Shown here in pieces: positions 12,111 through 24,694 of a stretch of 64,000 nt of DNA. Every line of letters starts with the position of its first letter. Positions within the stretch are counted from its first letter, which is position 1. The notes beneath the pieces are model-generated. The model did not search any database. It was not told the DNA's origin and saw nothing but the letters and a program-made list of their open reading frames with translations. The position numbers and the translations under genes are program-made. Location: the NCBI GenBank assembly GCA_024138015.1, contig JAMXBB010000003.1:17427498-17491497 (forward strand), in the 5' to 3' direction. This DNA is from Lumnitzera littorea (lineage: Eukaryota; Streptophyta; Magnoliopsida; Myrtales; Combretaceae).

Positions 12111-14111
12111 TGCATTGTCTAATCACTACAGTGGTAGACGGTAGGCCATTGATGAGCTGATGGGGAGCAGACTTTAGTGTCACTGAGCTACCTAAGCATA
12201 TAGTGAGTCTATATAGGATACTTATGTTATTAACTTGGGTATTTTCATATTTTCAAAGTGTTAGTTGCTGTAAATTCTAAATTGTTAAGTTTTTAGGTGG
12301 TTTAAATCTCCTTTAAGCATGATGACATTGCTAGGCTCCATGCGTAATGTTAGAATGGGAGTCATATCTGGCTAGCATGGGTATCATTTATTTGCTTCTA
12401 CATCATGGAGTTTTATTGCTTACATCATGTGACTCAATAGTTTTATGAAATCCAAGAGATACTCACTTATTAAGATACTTCATGGGCGCCCCACGAGGTG
12501 GACTTACATGGCTAGACTCAGACGAACTGAGCTATTACTCATTTGACTCGGCTAAATTAGTGAGTTGACCGTCACAACAAGATTATTGAGGTACAACCAC
12601 CACTGATGTTACTTTAAACTATTATGAGTTGTATAAGTACTTTACTTGCTGATATATTAGAAAATCTGGAGCCTCTTTGATATATTTGGTGTATATCTAA
12701 CCTTATTCTTGTTGTTATTCTTCAATCGTATTGTTATATATTGACCATATAGTTATTTGTTACATATAGGTGGGTTTTATATGTAGATTACCTCACATGT
12801 TATTTGAGGATACTATAATTGAGAAAGTGGTGGTGGACAACATCATTCAATAACTTAGGGGCATCCATCTAGATGATATGCCTCCACTAGGACCTAATAT
12901 CGAGCATGGGGACTTCCTATTGTGTAAACTACAGCAAGAGCATCGTCGAGGAGAGGATATGGATGGGGTAGAGGGTGAGGATGCAAACAGGCTAACTTAG
13001 ACATTTAAGACGATCTCTTGCCTTAACATTACTCGCTCCCTACATCTCCTTTAGTGATTAGGTTCCAGTATCATATACCCATCAGAGATAGCTTTAATAG
13101 CCATACTCATACTCCTCTTACTCCATTTAAGAGGTGAGTTAGAGATCACGATAGAGACATGGGCGAGTGGCTCATGTAGGTAGAGCTTACTTTGATACCT
13201 ATGCAAGTGACCCATTCTATTACTTATACAAGAGATGACGCACAAACCACACTACTAGATGCAAAATGGATGGTGTAACCTCAACTTGATATGAGATGCA
13301 TGCCTATGTATGTTGATAATGTAAGCAGCAGTAGATTCTCACTAGTTGTAGTTAATGAATATTTTGGGCACATTTTATACATATAACTAAGTGTATGAAG
13401 TATTGAAAATTTTGTTTTTCTTTATTGCATTGTTATAACTTTTTACTAATCTATCTTGTATCTACATTTGACAAAGATCCGTTGTAGTTATTGAGCATGT
13501 TAATGGTCAAGAAATGTAGATATTATATGGTGTTGAGAAGTTTGAAAAATATTGAAGTTTTTATTGTATAGGATTTGGGGTGTTTGGATCTTGGTGTAAG
13601 GAGTTGGATGTGGTTGAGAAGTATGGATAAAATTTTGTTTTGTGGTTGAGACTTTTTACAAGTCCAAAATTTGAGCCATGTATTGTTTGTGTTGTGGTTA
13701 TGGTTGCTAATGTTTCACATCTACAGTAAGAGTTGATTTTATGCCTAATGTTAAAATTAGCTCTTTAAGAGGAATTTTAACTTCAAAGGTTGAAATTGCT
13801 ATTTGAAGAAGGGGAGAATTATAATAGAGAGAATTAACATTTGAAGGTAGATTCAAATAGAGAATTAATGTTTCAAAAAGTTCAACTAAAAGAATAACGT
13901 TTTATAAAGTGGTTCAAATAAGTGACCACAAAGTGGTTTAAATAAGTGATTCAAACAATTTTATAGATTAACCATTATGAATTTCTTATTGAATCATTTT
14001 GTGTAATGTTGATCATTTATTTGAATTTTTTTAATATTGACCCTTAGTTGAATTTGCTTCCAAACATTGATCCCTTTCATCATAATTCTCCTTCAAGATA
14101 TGGTATTATTG
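12111..14111. other. MULE 3-prime part, unresolved
   Basis: The remaining interior of the MULE. A short plus-frame stretch at about 12850-13000 (MPPLGPNIEHGDFLLCKLQQ followed by an acidic tail) looks protein-like but is not recognised; it could be the transposase C-terminus or a second MULE ORF. The sequence from 13400 on is AT-rich and looks non-coding. Confidence 0.4.
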
Positions 14112-14220
14112 CAAAATAAAATCGTATTTTTAAATAGCGATTTTTATTGTGGTATTTTTGAGATTATTTTTGTGCGAATCCTATTTTCCAGATTTTCTTA
14201 AATATATAATATTATTTTCC
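14112..14220 (-). repeat. MULE right terminal inverted repeat
   Basis: Reverse complement of the left end (8091-8210), with substitutions and a few indels. It ends ATATAATATTATTTTCC at 14220. Confidence 0.75.
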
Positions 14221-14743
14221 ATTCCTTGAACTTGAAGCATGTTTGATGAAGTTTCTAACAAAGTAAAAATGACTCAAAACAAAATTTTCAAAATGAGGAT
14301 GTAGTTATAGAAAAAAGAGGACCAAAGAATCCAATAAAATAGTACTGTAACATTAAAAACTAAAATCATGCACTTCTTATGTTTTTATACAAATATGTTA
14401 TTTAGACCCTAGTAAAATACCATCACTTACACTTTTCACTATCATTTTTCACAACTATTTACAGTCAACTTTAAGTTGGCTACTTTTTATTAGTCTAAAT
14501 AGTATATATATGTCCTTGTATTTTCTTTTGGTATATTTAATTCTCTTATTTTAATGATTGAGTATTTAGACTTCATATCTTTAAAAGAAGTGATTCTTAG
14601 TTCCCTAATGACCAATTGCCCTTGAAAAACAACAAAAAATGATTTATTATTTTTTAAATTATTTCATCCAATTATGAATAGTAAAATAAGACATATTTTT
14701 CAAAGATTTGATGATTTAAGTGTTCAATTTCAAAGGTAAGAGG

Positions 14744-15439
14744 TAGACTTAGGCACCGAGCTGAATCAGTCCGGAATTGTCAGTTTATGGTTGGTAACAC
14801 GGTGAACTGTGATCGGCCAGTGAGTTGGCAGTTTAGGGCCGGTTTGAGATTTTTGAATCGTTTTTTTTTTTTAATATTAAATTATTTCTTTTATTAATTT
14901 CTTTTCTTTATATACATTAATAATTTTTAATAATGTGATTTCTTTTTGTTTTTTTTTAAGTATACTAATTCATTAATAATTTATAATTTTTTTATTAATT
15001 TCTAGCTTAATATAATTCCAACTTTTTTTATTTTTTCCCTCAAATTTTATTTTTTCCTCATATTTAAATCCTTAATATTTAATAATTTTTACAAAAAGGA
15101 CTTATATTAATTAAAATTAAATTTTCTATCTATCCTTAACACATAATTAACTTATGCTTAGTCATTTATTATTAATTCGATGATATTATTTTTAAAAAAT
15201 TGTTATTTACCATCACAAATAAAGTAACTTTGATATATAATGATTTATTAGATATCATCCAATCATTTTTTTCAACTTAATGATTTTTCTTTTTTTTTAA
15301 GGGGATGAACCGATAAAGCTGACTCGCCGGTTCAATGGTGGGTCAGCCCAACGGTTCGTGAACCGCCAGTTCGGACGGCGCTTAGGCCTTTAAAGTGGCA
15401 GGTTACCAGGACGGTTCGGCTTGGTCACTATCGAGTCTA
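14744..15439. mobile_element. Non-autonomous hAT-like element
   Basis: The ends are imperfect inverted repeats. The left reads TAGACTTAGGCACCGAGC. The right, reverse-complemented, reads TAGACTCGATAGTGACCAAG; both then continue into an RAGCYGAAYC block. Subterminal sequence at both ends is rich in CCGGTTC/CGGTTCG words typical of plant hAT ends, around an AT-rich core. It begins with the same TAGACTTAGG as the element at 56257. No convincing 8-bp target duplication was seen here, so the class call is moderate. Confidence 0.5.
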
Positions 15440-16601
15440 GCTAGTTTAAGACTTGCTCAAGTCGGTTCACAATAAGAAACTGGCATATGTCCAGATCTAG
15501 TAAGAGGTATAAGTGGATACAAATTAAAGCAGATATTGGAAAAATAATGAAGAGAAAACAGAAAAAGCAGAAATAAATACAATTCATTTTTTCCCCCTAT
15601 ATTAAGACTAGAATAGTCCCAGAGGAAAATGTCCACTCGGAAGGATGAGTTCGGTAGAAAGCTGAAAGCGATGCCATCAATAATATAATCATATTTTTTA
15701 GTAAGGAAAGCGAATAAATTTCCATGGGGCTCACTGAGTCCGACAAGCATAGCTGACGATAACTAGTAAATCATCCGTTCCACGAAAAACTTTCCCCATT
15801 TAATATCTCCACTCGATTTGGACAGCTTACCTAGACACCTAATATCATTACAGTTAAATAAAGTCTTTATTTATTGAAATGCTTTGGTATTGACCGGGTA
15901 CGAGATTGAGAGAACTCACATTGTAGAATGTCTGTTGTCTATCTATATATTTGTAATATTAAGACACGCGAGGATGGCTTTAGCGTCATATATCTCAATA
16001 ATTATTTATTTACTGATAAGTTCTTTCAATTCCCTTCAATTATAAGCCTATTATATATATCACCAATAATTGAAGGTTAATTTCATTAAATTAGTAACTT
16101 TTTATTGCTTTAACAATTCTTATTTTCCAAGACTTCACGTTTCCACTTTTAAGAAAGAAATTGAATTTCTTTAGCAAATTAACATGTGAAAATTGAATGG
16201 TAAATTATATTATTAATATATATTATATTTGATTTTTTTCATATTAGACACTGTACATATCGTGGATGTGTATCTATCTAGTTTAATATACCACAACCAT
16301 GCTTGCTGGTATTTATAATTATTCTTCCTCGTGCTAAGAAGAAGATAATTTGAATAAAATTAGTTTGATTGGAATGATTTTGCAACATAATTTAATGGCC
16401 TAGTAGGCTTATTGCATTAGTTGAAATTGGAAGATGTTGCGGTAGGTATGGGTCTAAAGTGGACTTCAGAACCGGGCAGTTGATAAATGAAGTGTGCAAA
16501 TCTTATCTTACCTTTCTTGAAAGCCAAATGCCGTGTCAAACATACGACCAAGTTCGCTTCCTTGTTGGTTGATGTCTGTCTTTATCACTAGTATTATTTT
16601 T
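15440..16601. other. Intergenic, upstream of the MEGLIP gene
   Basis: No gene recognised. AT-rich with ordinary short open frames only; the last 160 bp before 16764 form a plausible promoter and leader. Confidence 0.5.
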
Positions 16602-16620
16602 TATATATACAAAACCCTAA
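16602..16620 (+). promoter_or_regulatory. TATA-like box and telo-box of the MEGLIP gene
   Basis: TATATATA at 16602-16609 is followed at once by AAACCCTAA (16612-16620), the plant telo-box motif. It lies about 145 bp before the start codon. An ACGTGG core lies further down at about 16659. The promoter role is inferred from position. Confidence 0.45.
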
Positions 16621-16763
16621 ACATTTCAAGAGTTTAATTTCATTGGACCATGTGAAATACGTGGTTTCACTTTCCCTTAAATGGTTGCTTCATGGAATTG
16701 GAAGTCCAATAGTTGAAGGAAGGAAAGAAGCATCCTTCCCAGAGAATTGCAGAGAGAATAAAG

Positions 16764-17105
16764 ATGGAAGGTCTGATTCCCATGGCGTTTAGGGCTATTA
16801 GGCGGAGCAACACTCGCCGGCGATACGAGTGTCTATCTGCAAGTGCTGCTCAGACTTACAGCATAGATGACTTTAATGTTGGTTGTACTGCTGGTAAAAC
16901 CGGCCAGCAATTCATGACTCCACAATACGAAAGGACGAAGAAGGGTGGCTACCTCGATAGGAATGGCCACCGGCGAGTCAAGTCCACAACTGCTTTTGGA
17001 CAGTCTGGTTTGCATGGATTGCAGAAGCAGGAAGAAGGCTCTAATAAGCGGCAGCTGATGGGGTCCGGAAGCCATGGATTGTTTCCCCGTGTAAACGGTG
17101 CTTAA
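16764..17105 (+). CDS. Small plant-specific protein of unknown function (MEGLIP type)
   Basis: A single-exon 113-residue protein. I start it at the Met of MEGLIPMAFRAI rather than an upstream in-frame Met at 16713, because small plant proteins of this kind begin MEGLIP followed by a short basic helix. Visible features are a basic RRSNTRRRYECLS segment near residues 13-25, a Ser/Ala-rich stretch, and a basic Gly-rich C-terminal half with GHRRVKSTT and SGSHGLFPR. There is no signal peptide or membrane segment. It is small, basic and polar, and probably soluble. Function unknown. A TATA-like box and telo-box lie upstream; no neighbouring gene suggests a role. The reading frame is intact and composition differs clearly from the surrounding repeats, so I consider it a real gene. 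Confidence 0.75.
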   Translation: MEGLIPMAFRAIRRSNTRRRYECLSASAAQTYSIDDFNVGCTAGKTGQQFMTPQYERTKKGGYLDRNGHRRVKSTTAFGQSGLHGLQKQEEGSNKRQLMGSGSHGLFPRVNGA

Positions 17106-18481
17106 AGTTAAGTAGCCAGCCAGCTCTTATGCTTCTGGCCCAACAACCCCCCTACCCTCTTCAAATGTGTTATCTATTGTTGGCGTATGTGGACAATGTT
17201 TGTAAATACATAATATAATACATGTTCCTTTCTAGTATTCGTTCTTGCATACATTCAATACTCTCAAGATAGTAGATACTCCCAAGTATATATAATCCGA
17301 TCTGAGCATGTGCCACTATTTATCAACCACAAGTATATTCACTTATTCATTTGGTGAAAGTCCCCCAAAGTATATTAACATCTTTCTGTAATATCTCCGA
17401 AACCTACAATTGTTTCACCAAAATCATCTCATTGACAAATAATATCTAATTGCAATCAAGAAATAAATCATTATATTTATACTCACGTTTGGTCAAGGGT
17501 AATTAGTGTACTACTCAAGTATAGGATTGACAATTTGATTCCGACCCCTAAACATGATAAGCCACAATTTGATACCAACCATTGGTAGTTGGTCCACTAT
17601 TTATGTATCTACCCCCCATTTTAGGCTATTCGCTTGTTGTGCAACGTCTTTTTTCATAGTTTTCAAATTAAATGGTTGATTATTGATTAATGACCATCTA
17701 GTCCAAATGGTTTTGAACCTTTCGTGCCAAAATTAAACAAGCCATCTTATTCGGACATTCCATCTAGGAATCACGTACTGGATTAGATACCAATAACCCA
17801 TGCATTTACATGGTAATTGATCATCGACTAACACACTTGACTCCCACCCTAGGCAGCCAACTTTTGTTTCAACCAAATTCAATAATTCAACCATCATGTA
17901 GCATGCATCTAGATAAATTCAATAGATGCAACGAAGAAATGAACTACATTGTCAATACTAAACAACGAAGTATCCTTCTTCAAGTGGTATGGATTTATCA
18001 TCTAAACATATAACAAGTCAATTTAGAGTTAAGATAGAATTTATTATTTCTATCCTCTTAGTGGTTTGACCTACCATAGCAAACTCACTCCATTCAACTC
18101 CTGAAGAAAGCTTTCTTAAAACTCACCCGATTCAATCACTTAAACTCATGGTATGGTTGAATAATCCTAGGTTCTGTTTTATGTTTTACTCTATGATAGA
18201 CCATTCCAAAGGACCAACTCTTTGGAACCTTAATCCCAGTTTAAAGTTTATACTTCAAGTCAATTGCTATGGTTAATTTAATCAGCAATGTTTCACCAAT
18301 TTTCATCTTTAATTCAATATTTATCCCCCTAATCCAAGAATCTAGTAATTAATAGAGAAGTGCATTTCACTAATGATCTATCATTTTATTCTCACCATAA
18401 ATTCAATTAATTTCCTAAAGGAGATAATTTTTTTCTTTTTAACTTCCTCGTGATAAAAAAAGAGATAAAGTTAGTACCTAT
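17106..18481. other. Intergenic
   Basis: 3-prime flank of the MEGLIP gene, then AT-rich sequence up to the Tat element. No gene, repeat or transposon end recognised. Confidence 0.5.
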
Positions 18482-18962
18482 TGTCTCAGGGTATTTGTCG
18501 ATAGTGATTGGACTTTGTACATAGTAAGCCAACAAAACAAAACAAAACACTATGAGTAGACACTAGGGTGTTGTTCGGCGTGACTATTCCAATACTTACA
18601 TTAGCAAGAACACTTTGAGAATAGAAGGTGCTTTGGAGTAATGGGCAAGCTTAATACGCAGGGTGTGGAGACATTACTATTAGGTGGTAGTAGGATATTT
18701 ATAAAGGAGTGGCGTTGGCAGTTAGAGGACAGTTAGTAGGGAGAGATCTTCTTCTGCAAGCATGGGAGAGTAAGGTCGTGGTGTATGATATGTCCCACTT
18801 ATCTCTGACATGGTTGTTGACTCGGTATCTTATCCTTATTTTGTGCCTTTTAGCTATTGTAGAGCTTCTTGGACTTGGTCAATCCAGGCTTAGAGCTTAA
18901 GCCCTCGATGGCGAGCCTCAGGCAATAAGACATGTTAAATCTGAGTAGGCCTGAAGGGCCCT
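18482..18962 (-). repeat. 3-prime LTR of the Tat element
   Basis: Homologous to 36762-37256 in the same orientation: TGTCTCA-GGTATTT start, AAACAAAACACTATGA, the TATTTATAAAGGAGT block with the minus-strand TATA box at about 18696-18704, and GTCAATCCAGGCTTA. The match ends after GAAGGGCC at about 18962; about 20 bp of LTR present in the other copy are missing or diverged, and the polypurine tract is not recognisable. Confidence 0.8.
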
Positions 18963-19512
18963 AGCACTACAATGTTGATGTGGTAAGGGTATAGGTCTGG
19001 GCTGGAGGTGGGTTGAGGAGGAGATGTCCGAGGTAGTAAATGCCCCGGCTAAAGATGTCTAAGGTGGTTAGCAACTATCTCAAAGTGAAGTGCCAAAGAC
19101 TCAAGCAAGATAGAGCCTCTATTAGCTGGTCAAAGTAAGATACCTTCACATCTCATTGGGTAGGCGATTAAGGTTACGAGTTGGTCTGGCCGAATAGCAC
19201 TCATCATGGACTGAGCAAACACGATTACGCTGTGCTTCAATCATGCCAACCAGGTGGAAGTTGGAGGGACCATGGGGAAACTTCTCATGGAAGAAGCTTT
19301 TTCAAATTCTAACTTAAGCGTGCCTGTTTTTTGTGCATTTAATGTGATGTGACAGGTGTCCTATTGCAGCAGACTAGCGTATAGCTACATGTGTTTTCCC
19401 TTTAAAGGTGGTTGTCTAATCAAAACTCTCTTTACATGTTTGTTTTGCAGCATTCCAAGGGATTTGTGTTTATACAAATCTCAATAACTGCTTATACAGT
19501 TTCCTAAGTGCT

Positions 19513-19642
19513 TAGCTTATAAATAGTATAATTATAATGAGAGATCACTTTTCTACAACCTCTCTATTATACTATTACGAATTCCACTTTTGCATCAAAC
19601 TTCCTTCAAAAGTTTTTCAAGCTTCATTCTTCTTCACACATT
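19513..19642 (+). promoter_or_regulatory. Putative promoter and leader of the antisense gene
   Basis: A TATAAATAG box lies at about 19519-19527, followed by a CT-rich putative start region (CTACAACCTCTCTA, about 19554-19567) and a leader with no ATG until 19643. Position and sequence fit a plant pol II promoter, reading opposite to gag-pol. Confidence 0.45.
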
Positions 19643-20249
19643 ATGACCATGTCAAGTAATAAAGGTGAGACTAGCTCAACCTTATCGCTATATGTCTTTG
19701 ACTTTGAATCTACAAGGAGTGTTTCCCCCGTAGTAGGAGAGGATGAGGTCTCATCGCTGGTACAACTAGATGATTCTACTAGAATGATAGTGGAGGTATT
19801 GGATAGGGCTAGGCTAATCGATGCCATCTCGAAGGATGTGTATGCATATGCCCCTCTGCCCCTTCTCAAGGATAAGTTCGATGTGCCTGAGATGGGTAAA
19901 GGGCCTAGTGGTTAGGTGAGCAAGAGCAAACCCACTGCCTCTAGTTAGGTCTTGAGAAACTTTATTGTTATAGTAATCTTTAGGTGGCAAATACAATTAT
20001 CAAGTAGGGAGGAGCGCGTGGCCCTACTACCGGAGAGGTGTTTTGCCATTTGTAAGAAGTGCTTGAAGTTCAAATAGTGCCTCCTCCTGAGTTGCCTTGA
20101 GAAAGAGCTCTTCAACTTCCACTAATGCATTTCGGCGCAAGTCCCTCCTAATGGGTAGAAGGTATTGAAGGCTTTTCAGGCATTGTGTGAGTATTTGGTA
20201 GTTAAGGTTACTTCTGAGCTCTTTGACCACTTTTATATGTGGAAGAGTG

Positions 20250-20280
20250 TGTGTGTGTGGGGGGGGGGGGGGGGGGGGGG
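20250..20280 (+). repeat. (GT)n followed by a 22-base G run
   Basis: A short GT repeat runs directly into 22 consecutive G (20259-20280), inside the antisense gene. It may be real, or an assembly or length artefact; such runs are hard to sequence. Confidence 0.8.
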
Positions 20281-20738
20281 TGGTTTAGCGGCGGCGGCAT
20301 AGTCATATTTACAGCCTATCTAGGGAAAAAATATTCTATAGCCTTGTAGACTTTGTAAAGGGTTAGCAAAACCATTACGTAGTGGTCAAATTCCCCGAAG
20401 AGGTAGATTTTTAGATACGATGGACTGATCTAGTCTAGACCAGAGCCTAAAAAGAGCTTAGCCCTAGTGACATGGAAGCCATATGAGAGATTTAAGCCTT
20501 CATGGCCTTGAGGCATGGTTAGGAGATCAATGCCATGAAGATAGTAGGCATCCAATCTCTACGATCTTCTCTAGCATAAAGGCTGTGGTCAAGAAGTGGG
20601 CCGAAGGTAAAGGTTCATTCTATTTGCAAGCGCCTTCGTCGATTGTGCTAATGTTGAGGTGCTTCTTCTGACACCTCCTCTATAAGATGGGGGAACCTCC
20701 TTGGCAGTGCCGGTCATAGCGAACTTTTATGAATGGAA

Positions 20739-20802
20739 GTAGTAATTTCTTTTGTTCGTCTCACTTTTTCTTTTCCTTGTTGCTTTAATCTTATTTTTAC
20801 AG
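20739..20802 (+). other. Putative intron 1 of the antisense gene
   Basis: 64 bp, GTAGTAATTTC at the 5-prime end, T-rich throughout, ends TTATTTTTACAG. Short for a plant intron but with good 3-prime features. Confidence 0.4.
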
Positions 20803-21356
20803 GTAAAAATTTAGCCAAGAGGGTTCCCTGTCCCTTTGTGGATGAGCTACTGAGCCATTGCTAGGCCAAAGCCAAGATAGACAAGTTAAAGGGCAAAGTC
20901 GTACAGGTGAAGCCAGGGGGTGGGGAGATTAGCAGGGCGCATCCGATGGCTATTCTTTAGGGGATTCCCATTGGTATTCAGGACAAGCCACTAGATATAG
21001 AGCCTTTGGGCGTGGCTCTGCCTACTCTTGCCTTTATCCCCTTTGTTAAGCCTATTCTTATAGGGGACGAGGGAACTAACGTGGAGGAGCTAGAGGTTTA
21101 GATGCTTACCCCTTTAAGGGTGATAGAAGAGGAGATGGTTGAGTTCACCGCCTTGCTTGTAACTATAGGGCAAAAGAGGAAGGCTCCTAAGACGCTAGGG
21201 AGGTCGAGTCTAGAGCCAAGAAGCAAAGACCCCTAGTAAAGGCGCCTTTGAGTCGTACATCTTAGGCTAAGTGGTCGATGGTTCATCCCTTTAAGTGTAT
21301 AAACGAACTTGGGGATGAGTTTTTTATGTCCCCAATAAGTTCAGATACATGGGGAT

Positions 21357-24335
21357 TGTCACACCCCGAAGCGGCAGAGTCGTAATAGCTCCACCGTGTA
21401 AACCATCATAAGATAGAAGTTGGCCTTACAACCGCTATCTTAGACCTAATCTACACAAGGCGTCCACAACTAACCCGCTTTGAAGTAAACAATTTGTAAT
21501 TTAAATAAATCATTTACCTAAGAAAGTGAGGAAATATATATATACACTATAATTCGGTTATTGCAATTAAAGTTCACAATATTTTTCCGTAATATATTTC
21601 CTAGTTATTACATCATTCGGAAATGGAAAATAATTTTAAAATAAAAACTTAGACCTTAAAAATATATGTTTGTTCTTCAAAAGTTTTTCTCACTCTTCAG
21701 GATCCAGCAGTTGCTAGCTTCAGAGTAGTTGTTTGCCGCTTCTTAGTCAGCACCTGCACGACGTCTATAGGGATGTAAGCAACCACAACTCAGTAAGTTA
21801 GGATGGAGGACTTAAAACTATACCATAAACACAACAAGGTTTTCAATCAACTTATTAAGTGCAATGCATGTTCAAGCAAATGCCATCGCACGACGTTGTC
21901 CGACCTGTCGTGAGATTAGAGAAATTGCGCCCGCTCTAATCCAGGTTGAGGAGTTGCCGTTAATGCAACAGCTCACGACCAAACCCAGGCTTGTGTAATG
22001 GAGATCTTACTCCTCCCGCGACTACCTTTGAACCACTAACTTCACCCACGCTGTAACCTCCTCTCCTGTTACTTAGTTCGACTGAGGATGAAGAAGGGAC
22101 CATTTTGCAATCCTGCGTTATCTCTTTCGAAGGGGTTAGTATTTGGCTGGAGAGTCCTAAGTTCCCCTAACGGGTTGCCATGCATGTCCAATTATGATTA
22201 CTGGTCGTATATTTGATTAAGTCTAGTTTAGGGTGATCAATCATTTCATACAAATCATACAATATATGCTAGAACAACAAACAGAATCATAGCATCACCC
22301 ATAATCAAGCACATGCACACATTCAACTATCTAATAAGCACAACCAAGCATAATCTTAAGCCTCCAAAATACAGCATCGTATTAATCCCAACTTACTTCG
22401 ACTCCTCGCTCACTTACTTGAGGTTCGATTTGCTCAGGCCATCGCCGAATATCTTTATAACACAAACGTGGTTTCAGTTTTCATATAATAATTATAGGTT
22501 CATTTTCTCCTATAAAGTTTATTGTTATGTTTTATTTAGGATTTAATATACCTAATTATCTAGGTCTTAAGTCTTTTACAATTATTCTAAGTTTAGGATT
22601 AGGTTTGGGTTCGGTTTCCGCATCAATTTTTAAATTAGGTTCTAATTCGATTACTAAGTCTTAAATATGCTCGAATCCTAATGTGAAATTAATCACATTA
22701 AGCTTGAGTATTCAAATATCCTATTGGGTTTTAACTTAGTATTCTAAACTATTCGGTACACACTATTCCTAATTGCGGTATCGGATTAATCCCCGATGTG
22801 AGAAAATCTTACATTTTTATACAATTACCTAAAATTAAATCTTAATTCAAATTTAGTATGATTCTAATTTTTATTCTAATATTATTTAAATAACCCTAAT
22901 TTTTTAGATTTATTAATTTTCAATTCCACATATTACTAATTTCTTACAATAACTACCTAATTTCCTAAATTAACTATACTTAATACTTCAAAGGTTAGGA
23001 TTAGGTTTCCACATCAGAGGTTAACATCTCTAAACATCTAATTACTATCTAAATCAGTCATTAGTATCTTAATCACTTAATTAACCCGAAACCACTCAAT
23101 TTTTCCATCATTTTAGTGCTAAAAATTAACTTAAAAATTTCGAAAATTAATTTTAAAAAAATGGCTTCATAACACTGTTCTATATCACATGAGCATCCTA
23201 TAGAAAAAAAATTGAGATCCAGACTACACTCTTAAGCATATTTATTTCTAGTTCTAATTATGCTCGGTTTTGTTCAATTTGTTAAGAACCCTATATTTTC
23301 AGACGTGATTAAACTAAATCACTATTTTCCCCTAAATCTACATACAATAACACCTCAGAATAACAAGTTTCATAATTTTCTAGGTAAAATAACTAATTTT
23401 ACTAAATTATACAAAATCAGGACATTTATGGGACTCACCCGGTTCGATGCTTTCTGGCCGTCCAAGCCTGGTCCAAGCTTGTCGGCCGGCCCAGACGGTG
23501 GGTTTGGAGTGGGGTGGTGGTGGTGGCTCGATCCCGGGTGGTGGTGGTGGCTCGATCCCAGGTGGTGGTGGTGGCTCGATCCCAGGTGGTGGTGAGGTGT
23601 GGGTTTGGCTCACTTGCCCAATTTGCACAGTTTTCTTTTCTTTTTTTGTTTTCTGAATTTTCTCTCAAATTTTTGAGTCTCTTGATTTTTCTCAAATTCC
23701 TCACTGCCCAAATGAGTTCTGAAAATTTTTCTCCTATTTATAGACGATTTTTGTAATTATTATGCATTAATTAGACATGACTTTGCCCAATTTTCTTGAT
23801 TTTTGGCTTTTGTGTTGCCTAATTCTAATTGGTTGATTTTTATTTGGCAGATCCTGACATGCCATGACTTGATTTGGATCATCTTATCCTCTTCTGATTT
23901 TTTTTTCAGATTTTTCCATAATTAATTTATAATTTTCTTTAATTATTTACTTAGTTTTTGGCCAATTTAGGTAATTTCGCGTATTTTTATTTACACGTAA
24001 ATACATGTGGGGTACATGTGAACATTCTTAATTATTATTTAGGTCATTCTAAAATTTTTAGTATACATATAATTTATCTCTAGTAATTTATTAATTATTA
24101 TATTATACTTTTCGCCTTTTCGATAATTAGCAATTATTATACTTAAAATTTGAAAATTTTATAGTCTCCTATTTTATTATTTATTTTCTTAATTTCAAGT
24201 TTACGGGATCATTTTTACTAATATTTCTCTTAATAGTTTATAATTTGGGTTTGATCGGATTCTTTAACCGATCGCCCAAAACCTTATGTCCTAAGTTTAA
24301 TTCTACGGTCAATTGGCTTAGCTTTAGGGCTTACA
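21357..24335 (-). mobile_element. Solo LTR (about 3 kb) inside the antisense gene
   Basis: A 2979-bp block begins TGTCACACCCCG, ends GGGCTTACA, and is flanked by perfect 5-bp duplications GGGAT (21352-21356 and 24336-24340). It lacks PBS, polypurine tract and any retrotransposon protein, so it is a solo LTR. The same family occurs inverted at 56931-59852. I orient it on the minus strand because CTATAAATAG (about 23731-23742, reverse complement) looks like its TATA box, and because the minus-strand end GGGGTGTGACA is typical of long plant gypsy LTR ends. It splits the antisense gene just after a conserved DTWG motif. Confidence 0.8.
23513..23595 (+). repeat. 24-bp G-rich tandem repeat in the solo LTR
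   Basis: A unit GTGGTGGTGGTGGCTCGATC plus CCAG is repeated about three times plus a partial copy. Because 24 is a multiple of 3, it yields open but meaningless Trp/Gly- or Pro/Thr-rich frames on both strands. The related LTR at 56931-59852 lacks the expansion. Confidence 0.85.
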
Positions 24336-24619
24336 GGGATTGAGTCGGACTTGTTCAAGGAAGTCCCGTATGTCTCCTGGAATGAAGAGCTGCTTAGTTA
24401 AGCTCCCGAATTTGAGATGAAGAGGGTGAAGGGGAAGCTCCTAAGGCCTAGGTAGGAGGTCTTGGCCAATGACTTTACTTTGTAGCACTAAACTCTCAGC
24501 TATCAAGTCTCGTTGGGGTCTTACACCCCTAGTAACTAGGCCATGCTCAAGGGGTTATCTATGGTAGGCAGAGGTAAGCCTATGGAGATGGCGGCCATTT
24601 GAGCACGTTCATGTGGCAA

Positions 24620-24694
24620 GTAAGCCTTCACCTCTTTATCTTAACGTGTTTCATCCATTTCATTGAACTAACATTGGCTTGCGTTTCTTTGCAG
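24620..24694 (+). other. Putative intron 2 of the antisense gene
   Basis: 75 bp with 5-prime CAA/GTAAGCC and 3-prime TTTCTTTGCAG/TACC, both close to plant consensus. Confidence 0.45.

Larger units (their letters stand above)
8091..14220 (+). mobile_element. Mutator-like element (MULE) with long terminal inverted repeats
   Basis: The outer ends are inverted copies. 8091-8210 begins GGAAAATAATATTATAT and 14112-14220 ends with its reverse complement; the match continues with substitutions and small gaps for about 110-120 bp. Between them lie recognisable pieces of a MULE transposase on the plus strand, which fixes the class. A 1164-bp solo LTR (10244-11407) sits inside, so the element itself was about 5 kb. 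A clean 9-bp target duplication was not found at the ends, so the outermost bases are uncertain. The transposase is degenerate, so the copy is dead. Confidence 0.75.

Noticed and set aside
16833..17075. 80-codon minus-strand frame under the MEGLIP gene
   Set aside because: Shadow of the sense gene; no features of its own.
23260..23756. Overlapping frames rich in Trp/Gly, Pro/Thr or Val
   Set aside because: They are translations of the 24-bp tandem repeat in a solo LTR, open in several frames because the unit is divisible by three.
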